A stretch of DNA of 64,000 nucleotides from Novosphingobium pokkalii (GCF_014652855.1 NZ_BMZP01000002.1:1-64000); one strand, 5' to 3'. Counted from the stretch's first letter, positions 29,801 through 38,367 are shown. Notes: generated by a model not told the origin, from the letters alone. Numbers and translations: made by a program.

Positions 29801-30183
29801 TCGGCATTCCCCAGGCCTGGCTGTTCCAGATCGCCTTTGCCATCGCTTCCCCGCTGATCGACCTGGCACTGGGCATCTCGATCGTCGGCACGATCCTGCG
29901 CGTGGTGCAGCATGGCTGGGCCCAGACGCAGACCGACGTGCTGCGCATGGGGGCCTATTGGCTCGGCTTCACGCTGATCGACCTGGCCTGCGGCTTCGTC
30001 GCCTATCGGCTCGACGTGCGGGAAAAGCGCCTGCCGCCGTTCCTGCTGCTGAGCCAGCGCTTCGTCTATCGCCAGTTGATGTATGGCGTGGTGATCCGCG
30101 CGGTCAGCTCGGCGCTGGCCGGCCTCGGCATCGGCTGGGGCAAGCTGGAACGCACCGGCCGGGTGAGCACGCCGGGGGGATAA
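26815..30183 (+). CDS. Trimodular polysaccharide enzyme: GH18-like, CE4 deacetylase, GT2 glycosyltransferase
   Basis: 1122 aa. A transmembrane helix (~16-42) leads to a GH18/chitinase-like TIM barrel (~85-400; VTIGFYEAGS, GVMIDFESLP near 197 in the catalytic-strand position, VLMAYDEHWQG). A CE4 polysaccharide deacetylase follows (~470-650; LTFDDGPDPTWTP, GNHSYTHPNM, RAPYF; metal triad D-H-H intact). After another membrane segment (~690-725) comes a processive GT2 domain (~750-985; VIIPAYNEE, DDGSKD, DADTQFE, EDQD near 929, QRFRW near 965) and C-terminal helices. The GT2 is on the cytosolic side, GH18 and CE4 probably periplasmic. Probable role: making, exporting and partly deacetylating a beta-linked GlcNAc polymer. 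It starts at GTG 26815. Confidence 0.88.
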   Translation: MSRPIFFDPTGQRRRWTRRLAFAVLALLVGMCVVFATTVATVSPREPLTFAQERLAPLPLKTQVSRLSHSLAALFGRRAAAPARQQGTPVTIGFYEAGSDESAGALQRHVGQLDWVAPTLMSIDHAGKLTVTDDAPMRRILAGSLHRPLVVPVLQNVQDGAGWDGAGTAAVLANPARRLALANAVDAALDKSGDAGVMIDFESLPQGALVGLHQFAADLHARLAPKHRVVSLTMPVDDENWHPRAFADVADKIVLMAYDEHWQGGTPGPIASNGWFLSRVAGMIKGLAPGKAVVALGSYGYDWHEGHADALTVEEAWLAAHDSGTTPAWDKASGNAGFAYDDDADTTDGAPAVRHDVWMLDAATSWNQMLMLRQLGVGSVALWRLGSEDPGFWPVLQAWHGGAKTLPDISRITQSSNVDVEGNGEILRIAATPTPGTRTLSTDRRLGLVTGERYDSLPTPYVVRRTGDRPKLVALTFDDGPDPTWTPKILSILEQYHVPGTFFVIGENGVANRTLLQRMVADGDEIGNHSYTHPNMANSTPAGIKLELNATQRLIEAYTGHSTRLFRAPYFGDAEPTTADELDPALIAQNQGYTIVGLHADPGDWMRRPADQVVQLTVDAVNAGNADRSANVILLHDGGGDRSQTVAALPRIIQQLQAQGYRFVPVSTLAGLKRDDVMPAVKGWDLVAVRLDIGIFSVLAAALATLNWTFFFAIALGTLRAVGLTGLALFPKPRTAMPWHDRASDVPAYQPRVTVIIPAYNEERVIEASVHRILASTYPALDVIVADDGSKDATSAIVAAAFGNDPRVRLMTLTNGGKASALNRALAAADGEIIVALDADTQFEPETIGKLVRWFEKPEIGAVAGNAKVGNRVNLVTRWQAVEYVTAQNIERRALTRFDAIMVVPGAVGAWRREALNDVGGYPEDTLAEDQDLTIAIQRQGWKVAYDEDAVAWTEAPETLRALGKQRFRWAFGTLQCLWKHRAVVAQQRPSGLAFIGIPQAWLFQIAFAIASPLIDLALGISIVGTILRVVQHGWAQTQTDVLRMGAYWLGFTLIDLACGFVAYRLDVREKRLPPFLLLSQRFVYRQLMYGVVIRAVSSALAGLGIGWGKLERTGRVSTPGG

Positions 30184-30211
30184 CCCCCTGGCGGCCCCAC
30201 CTCCCGCCCGG

Positions 30212-31576
30212 TCAGGCCGGCAGGTGCAGCGTCACTGCCAGGCCGCCACCATGGGCTTCGCCCAGTTCCAGGCGGCCGCGATGCAGGCGGGCCACGGCGT
30301 TGACCATCGACAGGCCAAGGCCGCCGCCCGGCCGCGTCCGCGCATTGTCCAGCCGCACGAAGCGCTCGACCACGCGCGGGCGGTCTTCCGGGGCAATGCC
30401 CGGCCCGTTGTCGGCCACTTCCAGCAGCGCTTCGCCCTCGGCCGCGTGGGTACGCACGGTGATGGCATCGCCGCCGTATTTCAGCGCGTTGTCGATGGCA
30501 TTGGCGAGCGCGCGCGAGATCAGTTCGCGATCGGCCATGATCCAGGCGGGGGACAGGTCCAGCGCCAGCGTCACGCCCGATTGCTCGGCCAGCGGTTCGT
30601 AAAGCTCGACCATGTCCGCCGCCACCGCCGCCAGATCGAGCTGGACACGGCGATCCTGCACCGCGCCCCCTTCGAGCCGGCTGATTTCCAGCGCGGTTTC
30701 CAGCATCGCACGCAAGCCGTCGGCGTCGGCACGGGCGGCCTGCAAGGCTTCGACCGCGCCGGGTTCATCCACCCGCGCCAAGGCGGTATCGATCGCGGCG
30801 GACAGCCGCGTGACCGGGGAGCGCAGATCATGCGCCAGCGCGCCCGATACCGCGCCCAGTTCCGCCACCAGGCTGGCGATGCGCTCGGCCATCTGGTTCA
30901 TCTGCAAGCGCAAGTGGTCAAAGCCGTCGCCGCTCTGCCCTTCGGCCAGGCGCATGCCGAAGTTGCCGGCGGCCAGTTCCTCGGCTGCCTTGGCGATCTC
31001 GTGCGTGCGGCTGCTGATCGCCAGGCCCAGCACCAGCGCGCTGACCAGCGCCAGCGCCACGGCCACGGCAATGGTCAGCCCGATCGCGGCGGCAAAGGCC
31101 AGGTTGAAGCGCCGCTCGCTGGCGCCCATCAGCCCCACGGTGAGCCGGGCTCCGTCGGGCAGCGTGCTGGCCAGGACGAGCGCATCCTGCTCGGTGGCGC
31201 TGTCGCCCCGCCGCACCAGCACCGCCTGCGGGCGCGGGCCAGGCGTGATCGCCGGGACGAAATCGATGTTGCTGGTGAGCGTCGGCGCGCCGCCACCCGC
31301 CAGCGTGACGAAGACGCCGGGATCGGCCACGCTGCCGCGCTGGTCGCGGATGAAATCGGCCAGCGCCCCCCGCCCGCCGCTGTAGAACGCGGCGAGCAGA
31401 TCGTCGCGCACGTCGATCACCTGGTCCTCGCGATCGGCGCGCACCACGTCGAGCATCTGCGTGCGCAGGAAGAAGATCGCCGCCGCGCTCGACAGCAGTT
31501 GCAGCACGAAGACCGCCGCCACCAGCCGCAGCATGGTGGGCGAGAGGCGGCGCTGGCGCATGGCCCGGGCGAACAT
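30212..31576 (-). CDS. Two-component sensor histidine kinase
   Basis: 454 aa. TM helices at ~15-35 and ~165-190 flank a ~130-residue periplasmic sensor. HAMP and HisKA follow (LAHDLRSPVTRL, phospho-His) and the HATPase domain has NAIDNALKYG (N box), VADNGPGIAPEDR (G1) and GGGLGLSMV (G2). The signal is not evident. Starts at MTMFARAM (31576), 19 nt after the response regulator; MRQRRLSP further in is an alternative. It ends 28 nt from the end of the polysaccharide enzyme gene, convergently. Confidence 0.9.
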   Translation of the reverse strand: MFARAMRQRRLSPTMLRLVAAVFVLQLLSSAAAIFFLRTQMLDVVRADREDQVIDVRDDLLAAFYSGGRGALADFIRDQRGSVADPGVFVTLAGGGAPTLTSNIDFVPAITPGPRPQAVLVRRGDSATEQDALVLASTLPDGARLTVGLMGASERRFNLAFAAAIGLTIAVAVALALVSALVLGLAISSRTHEIAKAAEELAAGNFGMRLAEGQSGDGFDHLRLQMNQMAERIASLVAELGAVSGALAHDLRSPVTRLSAAIDTALARVDEPGAVEALQAARADADGLRAMLETALEISRLEGGAVQDRRVQLDLAAVAADMVELYEPLAEQSGVTLALDLSPAWIMADRELISRALANAIDNALKYGGDAITVRTHAAEGEALLEVADNGPGIAPEDRPRVVERFVRLDNARTRPGGGLGLSMVNAVARLHRGRLELGEAHGGGLAVTLHLPA

Positions 31577-31595
31577 CGTCAACGCCGCGCCATGG

Positions 31596-32282
31596 TCAGT
31601 CGGCCGCCATGCGATAGCCTGCGCCGCGCACGGTGTGGAACAGCGCCTGCTCCTCGCCATCGTCGATCTTGCGGCGCAGGCGGCTGATATGCACGTCGAT
31701 CACGTTGGTGCCGGGGTCGAAGTGGTAGTCCCACACGGCCTCCAGCAGCATGGTGCGGGTGACGACTTCGCCCTGGTGCAGCAGCATGTATTCGAGCAGG
31801 CGGAATTCGCGCGGTTGCAGGGTGATCTTGCGCGCGCCGCGCTTCACCTGGCGGGTCAGCCGGTCCAGTTCCAGATCGGCGCAGCGCAGCACGGTATCCT
31901 GGGCCTTCTGGCGCCCGCTGCCCCGGCGCATCAGCGCCTGGACCCGCGCGAACAGTTCGGCAAAGGAAAACGGCTTGCCCAGGTAATCGTCTGCCCCGGC
32001 CGTCAGCCCCGCCACGCGATCGTCGGTGCTGCCCAGCGCCGAGAGCACGAGAACCGGCGTTTCCACTTCGGCCGCGCGCAGGGCCTTGAGCACGGAAAGC
32101 CCATCCATGCCCGGCAGCATGCGATCGAGCACGACCACGTCGAACTGGCTGTCGGTGGCCAGGAACAGCCCGTCACGCCCGTTGGCGGCGCGGTCCACGG
32201 TAAAGCCTTCCTCGGCAAAGCCGCGCGCAATATAGTCCCCGATCTGGGGATCGTCTTCAACCAGCAGGATGCGTCCGGCCAC
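31596..32282 (-). CDS. OmpR/PhoB-type response regulator
   Basis: 228 aa from GTG 32282 (VAGRILLVEDDPQIG). The receiver domain has the acidic pair ED, phospho-acceptor in VVLDRMLPGMDG (Asp ~52) and the Lys in LGKPF. The C-terminal winged helix carries LQPREFRLLEYMLLHQGEVVTR and VWDYHFDPGTNVIDVHISRLRRKI. Its target genes are unknown; divergent neighbours (VirJ-like gene) are possible. An N-terminal extension in the open frame was rejected because it has no receiver similarity. Confidence 0.92.
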   Translation of the reverse strand: MAGRILLVEDDPQIGDYIARGFAEEGFTVDRAANGRDGLFLATDSQFDVVVLDRMLPGMDGLSVLKALRAAEVETPVLVLSALGSTDDRVAGLTAGADDYLGKPFSFAELFARVQALMRRGSGRQKAQDTVLRCADLELDRLTRQVKRGARKITLQPREFRLLEYMLLHQGEVVTRTMLLEAVWDYHFDPGTNVIDVHISRLRRKIDDGEEQALFHTVRGAGYRMAAD

Positions 32283-32358
32283 AAGCAGCTTCCATGACAA
32301 CGAGTTAATCTTGCCCCCACCGCCCAGACAGGGCGCGGAGGGCAGCATCGTCTGCATC

Positions 32359-33102
32359 ATGGCTATTGGCTTTCCCGGTCGCAAGCTGTTTGCCCTTGCC
32401 GCCGCCCTGCCCGTGGTGGGCGGCGCGACGATGGCCGCGACCGGCTACCTGGGCGGTTACTTCGATCGCCAGGCCGTGGTCTATCGTTCTCCGCTCGGCC
32501 CGCCGCGCCACGATCTGGTGGCGGTCTATTTTTCCGGCGACATGGGCCTGCAAATGGGGCCGGGGCGCGGCACCGTGGCGGCGCTGCGCGAACGCGGCCT
32601 GCCGGTGATGGCGGTCAATTCCCCGGCGCTGTTCCGCCTGGCGCGCGATCGCGCCTTTGTCGATGCCCTGGTGGCCGATACCATGCGCCAGGCGCTGGCC
32701 CGCAGCCACGCCGCGCGGGTGGTCCTGATCGGCATGGCGTTCGGCGCCGGCGTGCTCGACACCGGACTGGGCGCCGTGCCCGCGGATCTGCGCGCGCGGA
32801 TCGCCTCGGTGGTGCTGGTGCAGCCGGGCACCGCCGTCTATTTCCAGGCCAATCCCGGCGAACTGTTCCACCCCGGCGGGCCTGACAGCGACCCGCGCCG
32901 CACCGTGCGCCTGCTTCACGGCTTGCCGGTTACCTGCATTTCGCAAAGCCAGCAGGACCAGAGCCTGTGCAGCGCAGCCCCGCTTGCCGGTGCCAGCCAC
33001 GTCGCGCTCGACGATGCCCGGCCGCGCACCCCGTCAGACCGGCTGAGTGTGGCGCGCATCACTGCCGATGCGGCGCTGTTTCCGCCCTCACCGATGCACT
33101 GA
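32359..33102 (+). CDS. VirJ/AcvB-like alpha/beta-hydrolase without the catalytic serine
   Basis: 247 aa. A hydrophobic N-terminus (LFALAAALPVVGGATMAATGYL, residues ~9-29; shown in part) acts as signal or anchor. VAVYFSGDMGLQMGPGRG and LRERGLPVMAVNSPALF match the VirJ fold (PF06057). The nucleophile elbow, GYSFGAD in AcvB/VirJ as I recall, reads GMAFGAGV here, so Ser is Ala. Late LRARIASVVLVQPGTAVYF is also VirJ-like. No lpiA/mprF-type gene is adjacent. Probably periplasmic. The start is ATG 32359; divergent from the response regulator by 76 nt. Confidence 0.7.
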   Translation: MAIGFPGRKLFALAAALPVVGGATMAATGYLGGYFDRQAVVYRSPLGPPRHDLVAVYFSGDMGLQMGPGRGTVAALRERGLPVMAVNSPALFRLARDRAFVDALVADTMRQALARSHAARVVLIGMAFGAGVLDTGLGAVPADLRARIASVVLVQPGTAVYFQANPGELFHPGGPDSDPRRTVRLLHGLPVTCISQSQQDQSLCSAAPLAGASHVALDDARPRTPSDRLSVARITADAALFPPSPMH

Positions 33103-33111
33103 GCGTTGCGT

Positions 33112-34008
33112 TCAGGGTAGCGAGGGGCCGCCTGGCATGTGGCCGGGCATGGACTGCATCGTGCCGGGGGCGCCGCCACCCGGCCCCATCGCGCCGGGCG
33201 CACCACCGATGGCGCCGCTATAGCCATAGCCTTGCGGCACGAACGGCCCCATCGCGCCGCGCGTGGCGCCCAAAGTCGGCCCCATGGTGGCTGCCCCGTC
33301 GGGGCCGGGGTCGGGCGACTGCGCCGCCAGATGGCTGTGATCGACAACGGCCGGCGGCAGCACCGGATCGGGATCGCTGGTATCAGGTGTCGGCACGGCC
33401 ACCGTCTGCGGACCAGCGCTTATTGGCGGCGCGGCCACGGCGAGCGCGGTTTCGGAGGGGGTGGCCGGATTGGCAGCGGGCGCGGCAACCGGCGCGCGCG
33501 CGGCTGTGGCAGGCGGTGCTGCCAGCGGGGACGACGGGGCTGTTGCCAAGGCAACCATGCCGCCTGCGGACCCTGCACCTGTACCGGCACCTGCCACCGG
33601 CGCGGGCTGAAACGGAGAACCGAAAATGGCGATGGCCGCGACGCTGGCAGCAAGGGCGCCGATGCCGGTGCCGCCCAGCATCAACCAGGCGCCGCGCCAG
33701 GCCGCCAGCCGGACCATCAGTGGGCGCCGGGTGCCATGATCGGTGCCGCCCACCACGCGCAGCGGCACGACCTGCGCGGTCAGCCGCACCGGCGCTTCGG
33801 TCAAGGCGTCAAGGCCACTGGCGGCAAATTGCGGGCGCAGCGGCACATCGCGCAGGATGCGGGCCGTCAGGCCGGCGGGCAGCGCCGGCGCGTCGTGTCG
33901 CGCCAGAATCTGGTCGAGCGCCGCATCGGACAAGCGGCTGGGGGCCGAATCGGAGCCTGCCACGCGATCCCGGCCCGGATCGGCGATGCGAGGCTGGTGG
34001 CCGGTCAC
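33112..34008 (-). CDS. Putative membrane anti-sigma factor
   Basis: 298 aa. A cytosolic N-terminal part (~100 residues) contains LSDAALDQILARHDAPALPAGLTARIL, and one TM helix (LMLGGTGIGALAASVAAIAIFG, ~110-130) follows. The rest (~170 residues) is a low-complexity Ala/Pro/Gly-rich periplasmic tail with PxPGxMPGG-like repeats near the end. No zinc-binding HxxxCxxC motif is visible. It starts with GTG overlapping the ECF sigma stop by 4 nt, so the anti-sigma role is inferred from coupling and topology rather than from a named domain. Confidence 0.6.
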   Translation of the reverse strand: MTGHQPRIADPGRDRVAGSDSAPSRLSDAALDQILARHDAPALPAGLTARILRDVPLRPQFAASGLDALTEAPVRLTAQVVPLRVVGGTDHGTRRPLMVRLAAWRGAWLMLGGTGIGALAASVAAIAIFGSPFQPAPVAGAGTGAGSAGGMVALATAPSSPLAAPPATAARAPVAAPAANPATPSETALAVAAPPISAGPQTVAVPTPDTSDPDPVLPPAVVDHSHLAAQSPDPGPDGAATMGPTLGATRGAMGPFVPQGYGYSGAIGGAPGAMGPGGGAPGTMQSMPGHMPGGPSLP

Positions 34009-34835
34009 GCCAGCGCGCCTGCGCCCGAACGAGGCCCGGCTTCATTCGGGCCGGCACCATCGAGGCCGGCGGCCGCGCCCATGAACGCCACGTCGCGACA
34101 GGTGATGTCGCGTGCTTCTAGCAATTCCCGCATCTGCCGCCTCGCCCTGAACAACAGCGACTCCATCGCCTTGATATTAAGATCAAGCACCTGGGCCGCA
34201 AGTGCATTGGAGAAGTTCTCGTAATAGCACAAGACCAGCGCCGCGCGATAGCGTTCCGGCAGGTCGGCCAGGGCCGCCGCCACCTGGGCGCAGGCTTCGC
34301 GCTGCTCGATCAGCCGATCGGCGAGCGGGGCCTGGTCCGCCGGATCCGGCAGATCGTCGGTCACCACCACGCGGAAGCGGCGCTTGCGGTCAAAGCACAG
34401 GTTCATCGCCACGCGATGCAGCCAGCCGACCAGGCCGGCGCCGGTGGGCTGCCAGCGCGGCGCGTTCTGCCACATGCGGGCAAAGCAGTCCTGCACCACG
34501 TCCTCGGCATCGTGGCCATCGCCCAGCATGCGCGCGGCAACGCGATAGAGCGCCGCAGCGTGGCGCTCCACCAGCACCGCGAACGAGGCCTGGCACCCTT
34601 GCGCCACGCGGCGCATCAGCGCCACGTCGTCCCGCAGGGCCAGGCTGTCGCGCCCTTGATCGGCGCCGTGTCTGGCTATGGCCGGATCCACCTGCGGCGC
34701 GGCATAGGCCGTGCGCGCCAGCGATTCGCCTGGTTGTTGATCGATGACCGGTCCGCCCGGAAGGGGGCCGCCAAGGCCCACGTCCGTGGATACGGCGTCG
34801 CCCTGCAAGTCACCGCAAAAGGTCATGCGGTCCAC
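34005..34835 (-). CDS. ECF-type RNA polymerase sigma factor
   Basis: Up to 276 aa. Region 2: DDVALMRRVAQGCQASFAVL, YRVAARMLGDGHDAEDVVQDCFARMWQNA. Region 4: LADLPERYRAALVLCYYENFSNALAAQVLDLNIKAMESLLFRARRQMREL. The first ~70 residues before region 2 are unlike sigma factors and may be a wrong start; GTG 34835 or ATG 34826 is the furthest possible start, with no clear SD. It is coupled to the putative anti-sigma gene and divergent from the autotransporter, which makes the latter a candidate regulon member. Confidence 0.85.
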   Translation of the reverse strand: MDRMTFCGDLQGDAVSTDVGLGGPLPGGPVIDQQPGESLARTAYAAPQVDPAIARHGADQGRDSLALRDDVALMRRVAQGCQASFAVLVERHAAALYRVAARMLGDGHDAEDVVQDCFARMWQNAPRWQPTGAGLVGWLHRVAMNLCFDRKRRFRVVVTDDLPDPADQAPLADRLIEQREACAQVAAALADLPERYRAALVLCYYENFSNALAAQVLDLNIKAMESLLFRARRQMRELLEARDITCRDVAFMGAAAGLDGAGPNEAGPRSGAGALA

Positions 34836-35079
34836 CCGTCGCGCACGATGGTTGCTCCGTCCATTCCCTTGTCCCGGGTCCCCTGCTGGAGCCTATCATC
34901 TGAACGGCAAATTTACAGTCACCAAAATTGTCTGAACATTTCTTCATCTTCGTTTGCGACGGATAGTGGTTTCGGCGCATTTCAGGCACTGGTAAAGCTG
35001 GCCTGCGCCCGATATGAAGCCCGCAATGTTGCCACCGGCCTGCCCCTGCTGGCCCTTTTGCCCAACGAGACGAGAGCCC

Positions 35080-38000
35080 ATGCAGCGCCTCCCCAAGATC
35101 CGTTTCCTTTCCACCGTCGCCCCGCTGGCGATTCCTGCCGCGCTTATTGCTGGCGCCACCCCGGCGCTGGCCGATACCACGGTGAGCACCAGCACGCTGA
35201 CGGCGCTGAGCACCTCGTCTGCCGGCAACGTGACCATTGCCAGCGGCGGCGCGATCAAGCTGGCCAGTGCCAGCGCCACGGCCGTGACGGTCGATTCCTC
35301 CAAGACGGTCAATGTCAATTCGGGTGGGTCGCTCACGCTCAGCGGCTACAGCAACAGCGCCGGCATCGCCGTCAGCTCCGGCGTGACCACCACGATCACC
35401 AATGCCGGCACCATTGCCCTGACCGAAGATTACACCCCGCCGGTGCTGGGCAACAGCTCGGTGGTGAATGGCTCACTATCGCAGCTCAGCAACCGCTATG
35501 GCATCCACATCCTGTCGGGCAGCGCCACCACGGCCACGATCTCGAACAGCGGCACGATCTCGGTCGAAGGCAACAATTCGGGCGGCATCGTGGTCGATTC
35601 CGACCTGACCGGCTCGATCACCAACACCGGCACGATCACCGTCAAGGGTGACAATGCCGTGGGCGTCGGCGTCGGCAACGTCACCGGCAACCTCAACATC
35701 GGCGGCACCGTTGCGGTGATCGGCTCGGGCGCGCAGGCCGTGGTGGTTGACGGCAACGTGACCGGCACTGTCAAGATCGATGGCGCGATGAGCCAGGCGG
35801 TCAGCTACACCGCCGACGACAGCACCACGCAGACGCTCTCGCCCACCGCGCTCAGCACCGGCAATGCCGCCGTGCAGGTTTCGGGCAACGTGACCGGCGG
35901 CGTGATCGTCACCGTGGCGTCGAGCAGCAACGGCACCACCGAAACCACCGGTTCGATCCAGTCCTACGGCACCAGCCCGGCCCTGCTGATCGGTGGCACC
36001 GGCAACACCACGATCGGCTCGGTCACGGCCACCACCGGCACCTATTCGGTGGCGATCGACGGCTCGGTGGGCGCTTCGGCCTATTACAGCGGCCTCAACG
36101 CCTATGGCCTGGTGATCGGCGGCCAGGGCGGCACGGTCACCCTGTCGAACGGCATCGGCGTCTATGGCACGGTTTCGGCCACCACCGTCAATGGCGATGC
36201 CAGCGCGATCCTGATCAATTCGGGCGTCACGGCCACCTCGCTCTACAACGAGGGCACGATCAAGGCGACGGCCAGCGGCGTGGCCTCGGGCAACCTTTAT
36301 GGCATCTATGACAAGTCCGGCACGCTGACCACGGTCAACAATACCGGGTTCATCACCGTCAGCGGCGCGACCACCGGCACGAGCGCGGCGATCGACCTGT
36401 CCGCCAACACCACCGGCGTGACGATCAAGCAGTACCTCAACAGCACCGACGCCGCGAGCCAGAAGACCGACAAGGCCGCCTCGGGCTATAACGTCGACAC
36501 CGCCACGGTCTACACCGCGATCACCGGCGACATCTACACCGGCAGCGGCAACGACACGGTGGACATCGAATCCGGCAAGGTCACCGGCAACGCCTATCTC
36601 GGCACCGGCAACAACACCGTGACGCTGGCCGACGATGCCAAGTGGATCGGCAATATCGACTTCGGCACCAGCGGCACCGCCACCATGACCATGGGGGGCA
36701 ATTCGCGCTTCACCGGCGAAATGGAACTGAACGACCAGGTCGGCACGCTGACGCTCAACGATTCGTCGATCTGGAAGGGCACGATCACCGGCGGGTCGCA
36801 ACTGGGCGTGGTGGTCAACGGCGGCTCGTTCGGTGCCAACAGCACCGCGACCACCACGATCAACAGCCTGACGGTCAATTCCGGCGGCACGCTGGGCGTC
36901 TATGTCGACGGCACCGCCGGCACCGCGTCCAAGCTCGTCGCCAACACGGTCACGTTCAACAGCGGTTCCAAGATCGGCGTGACGATCTCGTCGTTCGCCA
37001 ATGCCGCCGGCACCTATGACATCGTGTCGGCCGGCACGCTGACCGGTGGCAGCAACGTCACCACCAGCTCGCTTTCGCTGCCGATCCTGTTCAAGGGCTC
37101 GATCACCCAGTCCGGCAACGACCTGGAGCTGACCCTGGCGCGCAAGACCGCCACGGAACTTGGCCTCACCTCGCCCCAGGCAGCCGCCTATGACGCGATC
37201 ATCGGCAACGCGGCCAGCTACAGCACGCTGGAATCCAGCCTGCTGCAAATGACCACGACCAGCGCGCTGCAAAGCCAGTTCAACGAGCTTCTGCCCGATT
37301 ATGCCGGCGGCGCGTTCGATTTCGTCACGCGCGGTTCGCGCCAGGCGGCGCTGCATGTGGCCGACGATTCGTCGCTGTTCACGATCAGCAAGAGCGGCCT
37401 GTGGCTGGAGCCGCTCTATTTCCGCGCCAGCAAGCACGATGGTGATTCGATCGGCTACAGCCTGAGCGGCGGTGGCGTGTCGCTGGGCCTGGAGCGTACC
37501 ACCGCAATCGGCAACGTCGGCGCCTACCTCGACTGGACCAGCGGCACGGTGAACAACCACAACCAGCAGTCGCTGGGCGTGAACAACATCGAATTCAACG
37601 CCTTCTGGCGCAAGGCGTTCGGCAACCTCTACACCTTCGCCCGCGTCGGCTATGGCAAGTCGTCGTTCAAGCTGGACCGCACGTTCAGCGGCGTGGTCGA
37701 TTCGGCCGACATCACCTACACCGCCCACGGCGGCTGGAAGGGCCATTCGCTTTCGGCCACCGGCGGGTTCACCTATGATTTCAACCTGAGCGACACGTTC
37801 AAGATCAAGCCCAAGGCAAGCATCGAGTACTATCGCCTGAAGGAAAACGGCTACCAGGAAACCGGCACCGACGCGATCATCCTGCTGGTGCGCGACCGCA
37901 CCAGCACGGCGGTCAACGCCACCACCACGCTGGGCTTCTCGTGGAGCCGTGGGCCGAGCAGCTACGAAGGCCGTCCGTTCACCGTCGAGGCAGACCTGGG

Positions 38001-38226
38001 CCGTCGCAGCCACCTCTCGGGCGATCTGGGCCAGACCACGGCGATCTTCGGTTCGGGCCAGCAGTTCACGCTCACCCCGGAAAACCAGCAGTCGGCCTGG
38101 ATCGGCTCGGTCGGCATCCTCCAGGGCGGCCTGGACTATACCTGGAAGATCTCCGCCGGGGCGGAAAAGCCCACCAACGGCGGCATCGCCCCCAACGTGC
38201 GCGCTTCGCTCAGCATCGCGCTCTGA
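35080..38226 (+). CDS. Autotransporter (type Va) with Gly/Ser/Thr-rich beta-helix passenger
   Basis: 1048 aa from ATG 35080. Signal peptide MQRLPKIRFLSTVAPLAIPA to about ATPALA (cleavage ~32). The passenger (~33-740) is a right-handed beta-helix-like series of TITNAGTI/ISNSGTI/GSITNTGTI repeats, very low in charged residues. The C-terminal autotransporter domain begins near SGLWLEPLYF (~770) and runs to the end, RASLSIAL. Preceding ALQSQFNELLPDYAGGAFDFV is the conserved linker. Probably a surface adhesin; the ligand is unknown. Some internal repeats could slip. A terminator follows. Confidence 0.9.
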   Translation: MQRLPKIRFLSTVAPLAIPAALIAGATPALADTTVSTSTLTALSTSSAGNVTIASGGAIKLASASATAVTVDSSKTVNVNSGGSLTLSGYSNSAGIAVSSGVTTTITNAGTIALTEDYTPPVLGNSSVVNGSLSQLSNRYGIHILSGSATTATISNSGTISVEGNNSGGIVVDSDLTGSITNTGTITVKGDNAVGVGVGNVTGNLNIGGTVAVIGSGAQAVVVDGNVTGTVKIDGAMSQAVSYTADDSTTQTLSPTALSTGNAAVQVSGNVTGGVIVTVASSSNGTTETTGSIQSYGTSPALLIGGTGNTTIGSVTATTGTYSVAIDGSVGASAYYSGLNAYGLVIGGQGGTVTLSNGIGVYGTVSATTVNGDASAILINSGVTATSLYNEGTIKATASGVASGNLYGIYDKSGTLTTVNNTGFITVSGATTGTSAAIDLSANTTGVTIKQYLNSTDAASQKTDKAASGYNVDTATVYTAITGDIYTGSGNDTVDIESGKVTGNAYLGTGNNTVTLADDAKWIGNIDFGTSGTATMTMGGNSRFTGEMELNDQVGTLTLNDSSIWKGTITGGSQLGVVVNGGSFGANSTATTTINSLTVNSGGTLGVYVDGTAGTASKLVANTVTFNSGSKIGVTISSFANAAGTYDIVSAGTLTGGSNVTTSSLSLPILFKGSITQSGNDLELTLARKTATELGLTSPQAAAYDAIIGNAASYSTLESSLLQMTTTSALQSQFNELLPDYAGGAFDFVTRGSRQAALHVADDSSLFTISKSGLWLEPLYFRASKHDGDSIGYSLSGGGVSLGLERTTAIGNVGAYLDWTSGTVNNHNQQSLGVNNIEFNAFWRKAFGNLYTFARVGYGKSSFKLDRTFSGVVDSADITYTAHGGWKGHSLSATGGFTYDFNLSDTFKIKPKASIEYYRLKENGYQETGTDAIILLVRDRTSTAVNATTTLGFSWSRGPSSYEGRPFTVEADLGRRSHLSGDLGQTTAIFGSGQQFTLTPENQQSAWIGSVGILQGGLDYTWKISAGAEKPTNGGIAPNVRASLSIAL

Positions 38227-38249
38227 TCGCGGCGCCACAGGCCAACAGA

Positions 38250-38290
38250 AAGGGGCGGCAACCACGCGGTTGCCGCCCCTTCTTGCTTAT
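38250..38290 (+). terminator. Rho-independent terminator of the autotransporter gene
   Basis: A perfect 14-bp stem, AAGGGGCGGCAACC with GGTTGCCGCCCCTT (38250-38263 with 38268-38281), followed by a short T-rich stretch (CTTGCTT). Strong stem, weak T run. Confidence 0.8.
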
Positions 38291-38367
38291 GCAGGTTGGT
38301 GCGGGGGAGCGAATGGGCGCTGGCCCCATTGCCACGGCATCCCCTCCGATCCGGAAAAGGCGACGCC

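Noticed and set aside
35476..38265. 929-codon minus-strand frame opposite the autotransporter
   Set aside because: Its amino-acid composition is an Arg/Gly/Ala shadow and the autotransporter has signal peptide, barrel and terminator.
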